NCBI RefSeq assembly: GCF_004379255.2
Contig: NC_056047.1
Coordinates: 20,226,293 to 20,290,292, forward strand
DNA: 64,000 nt
Source of the DNA: Salvia splendens
Taxonomy: Eukaryota; Streptophyta; Magnoliopsida; Lamiales; Lamiaceae
Direction: 5' to 3'
Below, piece by piece: positions 48,617 to 57,519 of this stretch. Made by a program: the position numbers and the translations under genes. Under the pieces are notes generated by a model. It saw only the letters and a program-made list of their open reading frames with translations. It made no database searches and had not been told where the DNA came from. Each line of letters begins with the position of its first letter. Within the stretch, counting starts at the first letter, position 1.

Positions 48617-48865
48617 TGGGTATCCACAACACGTCTCGCGCATGGCTTGGTCTCATCTCGGCGAGACGAGTCATGGGCAAGTGGCTCATCACGTCAAGTA
48701 TCACGGGGTAGAGGCCTTTGTCGAGCCAGCACGCCACATGGCATGCTGTTGTTTGGCATTGATGCTTACTCGCCGGCCTGCGAGTGAGCATCATATTATA
48801 GCCATTATAATTATTTAATTAATTGTTTTTAAAAAAAATTGGTAAAAAATAAAAAAAAAATTAAA
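48617..48865 (+). mobile_element. Truncated PIF/Harbinger end, subfamily C
   Basis: The sequence from GGGTATCCACAAC to the A/T-rich tail parallels the first 270 bp of the element at 56146: both carry an ACTCGCCGGCC.GCGAGTGAGC hairpin (here about 48768-48789) followed by AT-rich DNA. The rest of the element is missing. Confidence 0.5.
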
Positions 48866-49331
48866 AATTAATACTCCCTTTGTCCTCGAAAATTGACAAA
48901 GTTGTATATGACACGGGTTTTAATGTGTAATTGGTAAAGTAAGGGGGTGATATGAAAACGTAAGAGAGAGAGGAGGGGGAAGTAAGGAAAGTAGTGCTAG
49001 TGAGTTGTGGGGTCCACGTTATTAGAGCATCCACAATAGAACGGATGTCCCGGCGAACATCCCAAAAACAACGGATGTCCCGGCGGACATCCCAAAAACA
49101 CCTCATGTCACGTCATAAGGACATCCCACAGCACTGCCACGTCATAGGGACATCCCACTCCACATTAGTGGACATCCCGGTGGACATCCGCAATAATAAA
49201 AATTCACAAATTCACAAATATGCGATTTTACAGAATTAAATTTCGACACGAATACGGAGAAAATGCAACCATTTTATTTATAAAAAAATATACATAATTA
49301 AATATAAAAAATACATAAGTAAATACATTGT

Positions 49332-52200
49332 TCAACGTGCACCCCTCCGCGTCCACAACCCTTCAATTATATCATTCTGGAGTCGAATATGGGCTTCTTG
49401 TCGGCGCACGTCGGCAAATGCACGGACCCAATCGGCGTTCCTATGAGGTATCCCCATTCGTACATTGGCAGTGGCCACGATGTGGCTTGGACCGGTAGCA
49501 TCAACATCATCATTGGTCCAATCAGTCAGCGTTGGACCTTCATTTTCGACAATCATGTTGTGCATGATAATACATGCGTACATGACATCAGCAATGCACT
49601 CAGGATACCACAACCGTGTTGGACCCTTCACTGCCGCCCATCGAGCCTGTAGCACACCAAATGCTCACTCCACATCCTTGCACGCCGCCTCCTGTCGGCC
49701 CGCAAAGTATACATTCTTTTCATCGATTGGACATTTGATCGTCTTCACAAAGATGGTCCAACTAGGGTATATCTCATCTGCCAAATAGTAGCTCATATCG
49801 TGCAGGTTGCCGTTGGCGATGAAACGCCCATGCACTGCTCGTTGAAAAGGGGCGACGAATTTAGGACGTTGATGTCGTTGTTCGCTCGAATACTCCAAAA
49901 TATGCATGTCAAATCCATAGCCAGTAGTCAGCTACGACTTCGAGGATCATTGATAAGGCTAATTTCATGCATCGGTCTAGGGGTTCATTTCATGAAGTTA
50001 CTGGGTCTAACGCATTGAATTAAGTCAGGTATGTGAAGTTTTTCGCCAGATCCAGGAAAAGAAGAGGATGCTTGCATGGTCCTAGGAAACTGGCGAAAGG
50101 GTGAACAATTGGAAGAAAATTGCTAGACGGAGGAAGCCTCGGAGTTGAAGGGTAGAATAGGGATTTCTACGAAAACTCTAGAAGGCTATGTCCGCATCTA
50201 TAAAAGGGAGAAGCATGCAGGCTGGAGGGACCTTCTCGGGTGGAGGCCTCATTAACAGCCCCTTGCTCGATTCACCTTTCCACACACTTGACTCCAAATT
50301 CGCGAGAGATTCCAGTTAGCACTTGGCTGGGGTTCACGTTTTAGCTTTCCGAGAGTGGTTCGAGAGTTGTAACACCGTCCTAGTTCAAGGGCGAAGAAAC
50401 AATTTACATTTCCGTTGCTATTTACACTGATTCCGCCGAGCTTCGCTGTTCGAAGCTCGGTTTTCTTTTGTTAACCAATATTTTCTGTTTTATTCCAGAT
50501 TTTACTTTCGCTTATGTCTATTGTGTTCATTTCTGGTTTGTTGGCTGAGTGCGCTTGATTTCGAGTTGGATTGTCGGAGTTGTTTATTTTCTTGCAGTTG
50601 GTTTCTGATTATTTGCTGATATTTTTCGTTTGGATCTGAAGAATGGTTCTGTTTTTTGGATGAATCGGAGGTTGGGTTTTGCTAGAGTTTGTGATTTGTT
50701 TGCAGATTGTTCTAGATTGATTGAATTTGGCGGTGATCGGAGCAGATCTGTTAGAATCGGAGTTATGGAGTTGATTTAGTTGATTGTTGAGTTTGGATTG
50801 CTTGGATCCGGAGTGGATTAAGCGTCCGACGTGATTCTGAGCAGGAGTGTTTAAATTTCATGCATAGCTTACGTGTTTTCATTTCATTCCGCCTAGTTTA
50901 CGTAGATCTGGTTTATTTCCGATTCGTAACAAGTTTCCGGCATCTCAATTTCTATATTCTGATCGAATCTGGGAGTATGCTCTGTTTTCTGCATTTGCGT
51001 TTCTGAATCTGTTAGGAACTTTGCATGCGAAGCTAGCTGGAGCTGATCTGTTATCTGCAGCTTTTTACCGTACTTGCTATATTTGGAATAATGTTCCCCG
51101 CTGTTTTATTCTTTCTGCCTAGTCTCAATCAGTTAGTTATTTACTCAGTCAAGGAAGTGATTGTGTCTTTCAGATTTGATGTCTGATTCTAGTAAGTTTT
51201 CTGTGTCCTAGGTCTAGCGTTTACATTTCTTGTCTAGATCTAGTGGTAGTTAAAATCTCAACCCCTTTGCGTGGCAGCAGCCGTTTGTTTCCATAGTCTC
51301 TTAGCACTACCCTGCGAATCCATCTCTGTGGGATCGACCCCACTTCCCTATACTAATTCATAGTATTCGGGTTGAGGGATTTATTTTTGAAGGGGAGTCG
51401 AGTGTGTCCAACGACAAAAACACTGTAGTTCTCTTGAGTTCCTGGACCCAGTGATCCAGTGGATTTAAGGAGCGTTGTGTCTGGACCGAGCCTTGCATTA
51501 ATTCTCATATGTGCACACTTGCTTACTCCTGAGTCTAGTCATTCGACATTAGAGTCGAGAGGCAGGCCCCACAAATTTAGGGAACTTCAATCATCGTTGG
51601 ATTCTTGCCTTTGAAGCCGGCCGTGTACACCCCTTTCCAGGCGGCGGGCAGTTCTTCCACTCCCAATGCATACAATCTATGATGCCCAACATTACTGGAA
51701 ACCCGTGCTAATTCCCGTGCATATCCATCAGAGCCTGGTAGTCTTCGGGGGTAGGCTTCCGAAGATACCTTTCCCCGTATATCTCAATAACGCCCTGAAA
51801 AAAGTACTTCAGACACTCGCGGGCAGTCGACTCACCGATGTGGAAGTACTCGTCGAACATGTCAGTCGCGCCTCCGTATGCCAGCTGCCTGATTGCGGCA
51901 GTGCACTTCTATATAGGCGTGTGACCGGGTCTACCACTCGCATCTTCCCTGAACCTGAAATACATGTACCGACGCTCTAAAGCGTTCACGATACTCATAT
52001 ATAGCGGTCGGTGCATCCTAAAACGCCGTCGGAAAAAAGTTCTCCCCAAACCGCTGCTCCTCCGCGAAGTAGTCCTCAAACAACCGACGATGTGCAGCGA
52101 TGTGGTCCCAGCTCGACGATGGATGGGGAGAGGTACCACCGGCTGCAGCTGCCGCTGCAGCTGCTCTTGTACCCAACGATTTATCTTGACGGACGTATAA
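49332..52200 (-). pseudogene. Harbinger DDE transposase, disrupted by a solo LTR
   Basis: Cut-and-paste transposase. N-terminal pieces HRRLFEDYFAEEQRFGENFF and RMHRPLYMSIVNALERRYMYF are in different frames. The first catalytic Asp is in GIIDCMHWEWKNCP. The LTR (49951-51589) is inserted after GFKGKNPTMI. Beyond it the gene resumes at LEVVADYWLWI with HAYFGV; the NNDINVL block holding the second Asp is frame-shifted. The Glu is in CKDVE before AFGVLQARWAAV, where the next codon is a stop. The tail shows CIIMHNMIVENEG and ends GLWTRRGAR. At least two stops and several shifts make it inactive. Confidence 0.87.
49951..51589. mobile_element. Solo LTR (gypsy-like) inside the Harbinger transposase
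   Basis: A 1639-bp unit beginning TGATAAGGCTAA and ending GGGAACTTCA, with ATCAT repeated on both sides (49946-49950, 51590-51594), the 5-bp duplication of LTR elements. It contains CTGTGGGATCGACCC near its end, a word common in Ty3/gypsy LTRs of the Tat/Athila type. There is no coding sequence, so it is a solo LTR left by recombination. Confidence 0.82.
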
Positions 52201-52625
52201 GGCCACAACCGTTCATTAATTTTCCGTCTTGTGTCAGCAGCATCCCCACCACTACCACCCGCACCACTAGCTATTTTGGAACTACCGATAGAAACATAGA
52301 GAGAAAGAAGAGAAACACGTTAATACAAGTGGTGCGAATGAAATGAAGTTCAAAGAGCCGTATATATAAAGTTTTTTTTAAAAAAAATCAAAAATTTGGG
52401 ACTTCCGCCGGGACGTCTGTAGTGTCGCCGCAATAGCGGACGTCCGCGCACACCCGCGGACGACCTCTCGTCAGCAAGGGACGTCTGCGTCCGCCTTCGA
52501 CGATGCAATAGCAGACGTCCCGAACGGACGACCGCTATTGTGAATGCTCTTAGTAGTTCAAAACTTCCTTATTTTGACTTTGTCTAATTTTGGGGGAAAG
52601 CTAGTCTATTTTTTGGGGACGAAAG

Positions 52626-52797
52626 TTGTAAAAAAAATCACTTCCTCAAATATTATCATTTTTACCCTTTTTTTATACTTCATCATTCTAAAATCATCTA
52701 AAAATACCATCAAACGGTTAGCCTTTTCAGTTGGCTTGATAATGCAATACAAAACATCTAAATCATCGTATCCTCCAAGCCAAAAGAGTACACATAC
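52626..52797. other. Start of LIKE-COV intron 2, downstream exons not found
   Basis: Directly after the recognised LIKE-COV exon (minus strand), AT-rich DNA with a donor GTATGT and no further exon runs into the Stowaway arm. Confidence 0.5.
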
Positions 52798-52907
52798 CAA
52801 ATATCTCAATGGCCAGCTGTTCATATAGAGGACTGAAGAAACCGTCAACAAATTGAAGGAACCACCAAGTCACAAAAAATGTAACAGCAGCTGGGAATAG
52901 AACTATG

Positions 52908-53594
52908 CTGCAAATACAGTTCATCACAACGTTAAGCTTGACCTGACAATCCCCATATCCAACACTAAGCTCCTGTATGGCCAATTCAATGAGTCTGAAA
53001 CATTTTTGGTACAACTCTTACACTAGAAAAACCTTTCAAAACAAACTATTGAATACAACTGAGCTGGAAATGTAAAGCCATTCACAGGGTAGGGGAAGTC
53101 TACATTTCACCACAGAGAAAACAAAAAAATATTCAAAATCCCATTCTACTACAGGAGTTGCTGAAAATATGCAGACTATAACTAGGCGTAAAACATGTTA
53201 TTCTCTTTTTGTTTAATAGTATTACTAGTATTATTACTAACAGCGATGTTGATTAAAGTTGGTGCTGGAACTTCAAGAGTATATCAATAAAAAGTCTGCA
53301 AATGATTGTAAAAGTAGCAATTGTTCTTGATATCATCAGGAAGGCAAAAAGATATCCAAATCGTGATTGCTGAGGTACAACACCTAAAACAAATTATGGC
53401 GTTTGAATCAATTCCAACTATCATTGATTCAATCGGAATTTCATATAAATGATCAAATTAATAGATTATCACACAAATTCTGTTACTATATGTGAAACCA
53501 ACGCTTCAATTTGGAAATCTTTAACAACTATCACTAGTTCACATATCGGCATCCTCATTATCAAATTCTTATTCAAATCAGCCCAAATGTGTGA
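52908..53594. other. LIKE-COV intron 1, left part
   Basis: No further exon recognised. AT-rich with a CTAGTATTACTAG-like run near 53220. It ends at the left terminus of a Harbinger element. Confidence 0.45.
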
Positions 53595-55695
53595 GAGTGT
53601 CCACTATGGAGTGGACGCGGCTATAGCCGCGAGGGTGGGCGGTCGGCGGGCGGACTATGGTGGCGAGGTTGTCCACCCCAGGGGCGGACGCGGCGGACGT
53701 GGCGAGGGTGGGCGGACGGGCGATCGCCGGGTGCGGGGCGAGGACGCGGCGGGGGACATAGCCGCGCCTATAGGCGCGGCGACTATAGTGCGGACATCTG
53801 TCGCGGCGCATGCGGTCGTGATTTTATAATTTTTTTTTTCTTCTATAAATACCACTCCCCACCACCTATTTTTCACCATTTTCACAAAATCCATCCACTC
53901 ACTACCTACACAACCACTCTCTAAAAAATGCACCGAGGAGACGACGAATCACCCGACTCTCAGGAATCGGGATATGGCAGCAATCCATCAAACCCCTCGG
54001 CCTATCCTTCGCAGCCATCGGGTTTTGGCGGATATGCTTCTCAGCCGTCGGGCTTTGGCGGATATGCGCCTCCGTCCCAGCATTGGAGTTGGAATCAATC
54101 TCCCCCACCGTGGGCATCGAGTCCACCCCTTCCTCCATCTCAGTCGTGGAGGTCTTCTCCAACTCCGCCACCTTTACAGCGGAATCTGAGTCGTTCCGCA
54201 TTTGGAGATTACAGACCCAACCTAGACGCGCTTCACCAGCCGCGTCCGGGTTCCCCTTTCCATGCCAGCCAATCTCCGTTCACCGAAGCAGATCAAGACG
54301 CATTTGATACTATGATGGGTCTGCTCAGTTCTGGCATCCCAGATAAGCCGGCAGCACGGGTGGAAACGCCCGTTCCGACCCGAGGAGGTAGTGGCAGTCG
54401 GGGCGGAGGCGACAGTCGTGGCACCGGCCACGTCGGTGGGCGCACGGGCAGCGGGGCCGTCATTCCGAGTGGCGAGGGCAGTGGCACTGACGGTAGAGGT
54501 GGCTTTAGTTCTGGGTCCAACCGGGGCAAGCCATACACCAAAGACGAGAGCATTGCCATGGCGAAGGCTTGGATGCTATCACTTCGGACCCCGTGGTGGG
54601 CACAGATCAGGTCGAGGGGAGCTTTTGGAGGCGCGTCATGTTTGCATACGAGGAGTTCAAACCCGACGGCGCCGAGAGGCGCGACCCAGAACAGCTCCGG
54701 AAAAAGTGGGGTAGGATTCTCCATGCGACCAAGCGGTTCGCGTCCATATATGAGAACAACCTTCGCCACGCTGAGAGTGGCCGCAGCGCAGCAGATGTTA
54801 AGAACCTGTCTGAGGGCCAATACCACACGGAAGGCTGGCCGAAGTTCACCTTGTGGGAAGAGTATCTTGTCCTCGCAGATTGTCCGAAATTCAGGTCGAT
54901 CGTGGTGCACGAGGTGGGAACAGCTCCTGGGCCAAAACGCACAAGGCACAACCTTGCCGGCGACTACAGCAGTGGAAGCGGCTCGCAAGAGTTCGAGCAG
55001 TCCGACGAACAAGTCGAAGAGCCAGCCGATACTCGCACTAGGCGACAACGGCCCATGGGACAACAGGCCTCTATCCGCAGCGCCAGAGGGGGTAGAAGTG
55101 CCTCCCGCCTATCGGCCGGCGCGTCCGGATCGCGCATCCACCAGCCCGCCCCAATCCCACAGCCCACGGTGCAACCCCACGAGGTATTGGCCAATACCAT
55201 AGACGTGCAGTTGATGCAACAACTGCAAGACGTATGCAGGTCATACGCAGGGGAAACTGACCCGTACGTCAGGAACGTCTACAAGAGGCTCATCACTCGG
55301 ATTGAGAGTCAACTGGGTTGGTTGATAATACGCCTGGGGATACCTCGGCCGGCAGCAGCGAGAGAAGAGGAGGAGAAGAAGAAGAGGAAGACGAGGAAGC
55401 CGACTCCGACACCGAGTAGACGGTGGCGGAGTTTTGTAGTTGTATTTTATTTTAATTATTCGTTGTATAATTTTACCGGTTTGCAATACAACGAATATTC
55501 GGCCCTAATTACCTCGTTTTCTAGTTATTTACACTGCGATTATTTAAATTACATTTGATTGAAACTAAAAATATTTTAAAATGAAAATTGATTATAAAAT
55601 TTAGGGGCTATTAGAGGTGTCTTCTATAGTGACGGAAATAGAATTTTGGGTCTGTGGACAATAAAATTAAGGCTATAGACAAAAAGTGGGACGTG
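53595..55695 (+). mobile_element. PIF/Harbinger element, subfamily D, carrying ORF1
   Basis: The left end GAGTGTCCACTATGG follows TGA. The right part (55600-55690: GGGGCTATTAGAGGTGTC, TGTGGACAATAAAATTAAGG) matches, in reverse, the left part of the element at 7814, but the final inverted end is missing, so the right terminus is truncated or has diverged. A CTATAAATA box at 53843-53851 precedes the ORF1 gene. It lies within intron 1 of LIKE-COV, opposite in direction. Confidence 0.78.
53928..55419 (+). pseudogene. Harbinger ORF1 (Myb/trihelix-like), nearly intact
   Basis: The best-preserved ORF1 of the window. Frame 1 begins MHRGDDESPDSQESGYGSN, with Tyr/Gly/Ser/Pro repeats (SQPSGFGGYA twice, about residues 27-48), Gly-rich and Arg/Gly regions, then the Myb-like start PYTKDESIAMAKAWM. 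A 1-nt loss near 54572 moves the rest to a second frame: ITSDPVVGTDQVEGSFWRRV, KKWGRILHATKRFASIYENN, FTLWEEYLVLADCPKF and a helical C-terminus MQQLQDVCRSYAGETDPYVR. Near 55320 a second shift would lead to VDNTPGDTSAGSS and an acidic tail ending in a stop at 55417-55419. About 490 codons in total. ORF1 proteins bind DNA and act with the transposase, which this element lacks. Confidence 0.8.
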
Positions 55696-55830
55696 ACAGT
55701 TGGGCCCAGCTAAAACACTGCTGCAGTAGTCACTCAAGTCACAAATAGAATCTCAGCTCGCATTTCAATAAATAAACGCACATTTCTATAAATAGCGAGT
55801 AAAACGAGCTTTAACACACACACTAACACT
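55696..55830. other. LIKE-COV intron 1, right part
   Basis: Short AT-rich stretch between the Harbinger remnant and LIKE-COV exon 1; includes TTATTTATTGAAATGCG on the minus strand. No feature recognised. Confidence 0.4.
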
Positions 55831-55941
55831 ACGAGTGGAAGAATTAGAAGATTTTAACGGATCTTCGGGATCTGGCCCCTCTTCATCTTCGCCAACGCTT
55901 TGACTCAGCGGCACCGACGTGGCGTCCTTCTCCTCCGCCAT

Positions 55942-56145
55942 TGTAGCCAACAATAGGCACGAGCTGATTTCGCAGGAGTTCTTGAAATCGGGAAATTAGG
56001 GATTTCAGAATTAGCAGTGGATAAAATTTGGGAATTTTGATGGATCGGAAAAATTGAGTAGAAAAGCGTGGTGTTGAGTGTTATTGAAGAGGTACGGCTA
56101 CTGAAGCGGGAGGTACTGGCGATGCCTAAACAGTCAACTCCATTG
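55942..56145 (-). promoter_or_regulatory. LIKE-COV 5-prime leader
   Basis: Upstream of the LIKE-COV Met. On the minus strand it is C/T-rich (CTCAATTTTTCCGATCC, CCCGATTTC) like a plant leader. A Harbinger element at 56146 cuts it off from sequence further upstream. Confidence 0.4.
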
Positions 56146-57126
56146 GAGCATCCACAGCGCGCGCCGCCCGCGTTCCGCCTTTTGTGCCGGAGGAACGAAA
56201 CGGGCGCGCGACGCGTTGCGGAGATGCGTTCCGTGTCCAGGCCGTGCCCATGCCGTGCCGTGTGCCGTCGTCGCGAGACGCGGCACGGCCTGCGTCGCCA
56301 CACGCATCTGCGACGTGGCGCGCCCCTGCGTCATGCGTGACGCCCACTCGCCGGCCCGCGAGTGAGCGTCGTCATTTATGACTCAATAAATCTTTTTTTA
56401 ATTCAAATTTATAAAAAAAAATTTAAAAATGTGTAAACGGTAATATTACCGTTTTATATCCGTTTTTTTCTTTTTTTTTACTCTATAAATACTCCTAATT
56501 CATCCTCATTTCACACACAACTACACATCTATTCTTCATAAAATCAACTTCATTTCCTCTCCAATTTTCATCTAACATCTCATCAAGCCAGGCGGGCTCG
56601 AGGGAGGCTCGAACACCCTTATGGCGGTGTACATGACCGCCACAATGGCGGACACTTCCCGCTTCTCGCCCTCCCAATACGCGGCCTGGTGGAACGGAAT
56701 TGTGCATATGGCAGCACAACTTGGCCTTCCGACACCCCCTCCACCCCAACCGCCTTCGAGGGATGATTCGCCGGCGGAGTAGTTTTTTTATTTCTTTAAA
56801 TTTGTATTTTAAATTATGCAATGTTTAATTTTTTAGGATTTTAATTGTGTGTTTTTTATTTTTTAGAATTTTAAGTTGTAATTTTTTATGTTGTGTGTGT
56901 TTTTAATGAAGTGTGTTTGTTTTAATTGAATTGAGTTGGAAATAAAAATAAAAAATGAAATTGAATGAATAGTAATTTAAGGAACGGTTAAGAAACGGAT
57001 AAGTAACGGAGGGTTGCAGGTTTCGTTCCTTAGTTAAGGAATGGAGTTAAAAAGTACAGTAGGGCCCGTAAATAGTAGTTTAAGGAACGGTTAAGGAATA
57101 GTGGGAGAACAACGTAGCGGATGCTC
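56146..57126 (+). mobile_element. PIF/Harbinger element, subfamily C, internally deleted
   Basis: The ends GGAGCATCCACAGCG and the mirror ending CGTAGCGGATGCTC carry TTG on the left and TTA on the right (a one-base difference in the target copy). The GC-rich 5-prime part has CGTGCCGTG words; a CTATAAATACTCC box is near 56483. Only the C-terminal part of ORF1 remains, and the tail resembles that of 26516-28330. Confidence 0.8.
56586..56782 (+). pseudogene. Harbinger ORF1, C-terminal remnant
   Basis: The frame reads through YMTATMADTSRFSPSQYAAW and WNGIVHMAAQLGLPTPPPPQ and ends in PSRDDSPAE plus stop. The Pro-rich acidic ending parallels the ending of the 26982 copy (VVPPEE). No DNA-binding part remains. 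Confidence 0.55.
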
Positions 57127-57220
57127 TTATTGGCTTTGTTATTTCGTGGGTTCAATTCAAAACTAAAGAATCATTTTCTTCACGCGCAATTTTGCACATT
57201 AAATATTTTCCCTCAAAATA

Positions 57221-57412
57221 ATTTCTCTCTCATTTTTCTGAAGTAGTATTGATATTTAAAGTTTTTTTTTAAATAAACTCCTATATTAAGGAGAGATTAC
57301 AAATAAACTCCTATAGAAAAAATAATTATTACAAATAAACTCCAATAGAAAAAATAATTTCTCTCTCATTTCTCTGAAGTATTATTGATATTTAAAGTTT
57401 TTTTTAAATAAA
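57221..57412. repeat. Tandem duplication of about 135 bp at a SINE edge
   Basis: The sequence AATTTCTCTCTCATTT, then CTGAAGTA and TTGATATTTAAAGTTT followed by AAATAAACTC, occurs at 57221-57290 and again at 57356-57412. The two copies flank further AAATAAACTCC.ATAGAAAAA units. Confidence 0.7.
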
Positions 57413-57518
57413 CTCGTATAGAAAGGAGGAAATACAACTGATATCAAGAGGGCTCGAACTCGGCACCTTATACAATAATGTCTAAGCTTCTTGCCGCTAG
57501 GACAAAGGCTTTGGACGT
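57400..57518 (-). mobile_element. tRNA-derived SINE with 16-bp target duplication
   Basis: On the minus strand an A-box-like CTAGCGGCAAG (57490-57500) and a B box GAGTTCGAGCC (57451-57461) precede an A-rich tail. The target copy ATTGATATTTAAAGTT is at 57384-57399; the other copy begins at 57519 and continues at 59901-59915, because a Helitron was inserted one base into it. It is the sister of the SINE at 34432. Confidence 0.82.
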
Positions 57519-57519
57519 A

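Larger units (their letters stand above)
49025..52549 (-). mobile_element. PIF/Harbinger element, subfamily A, carrying the transposase
   Basis: The ends GAGCATCCACAATAG and CTATTGTGAATGCTC are flanked by TTA (49022-49024, 52550-52552). End words (GGACATCC, GGACGTCC) match the 24399 and 34897 elements. It holds most of a transposase gene on the minus strand but no ORF1, and a solo LTR is inserted in that gene. Confidence 0.87.
48874..52625. mobile_element. Stowaway MITE split by a Harbinger element
   Basis: The left arm CTCCCTTTGTCCTCGAAAAT (48874-49024) and right arm (52553-52625, read in reverse CTTTCGTCCCCAAAAAATAG) are inverted, with TA on the left. The Harbinger element at 49025-52549 and its TTA duplication interrupt it. 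Confidence 0.6.
52798..55941 (-). pseudogene. LIKE-COV (COV1-family membrane protein), exons 1 and 2 only
   Basis: COV1-family proteins are Golgi/trans-Golgi membrane proteins that affect vascular patterning and vacuolar sorting. Exon 1 (minus, 55941 to about 55833) encodes MAEEKDATSVPLSQSVGEDE and ends NSSTR, the family N-terminus. Exon 2 (minus, high end 52907 or up to about 52960; low end 52798, donor GTATGT) encodes VLFPAAVTFFVTWWFLQF, then VDGFFSPLYEQLAIEIFG, the first membrane segment. Residues between STR and VLFP are missing or unrecognisable, and the phases of the two exons do not join cleanly. A Harbinger element fills the gap. The remaining exons (second membrane segment, HIYSASKQ-type region) are not found down to PIGX. 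Probably a truncated gene. Confidence 0.75.

Noticed and set aside
48437..48794. Overlapping minus-strand frames as later LIKE-COV exons
   Set aside because: No COV-family motif is visible; part of the region belongs to a truncated Harbinger end.
51666..52346. Plus-strand frames at 51.7-52.3 kb
   Set aside because: Shadows of the transposase N-terminal region on minus.
54293..55063. 256-codon minus-strand frame
   Set aside because: Shadow of the Harbinger ORF1 on plus; GC-rich third positions keep it open.
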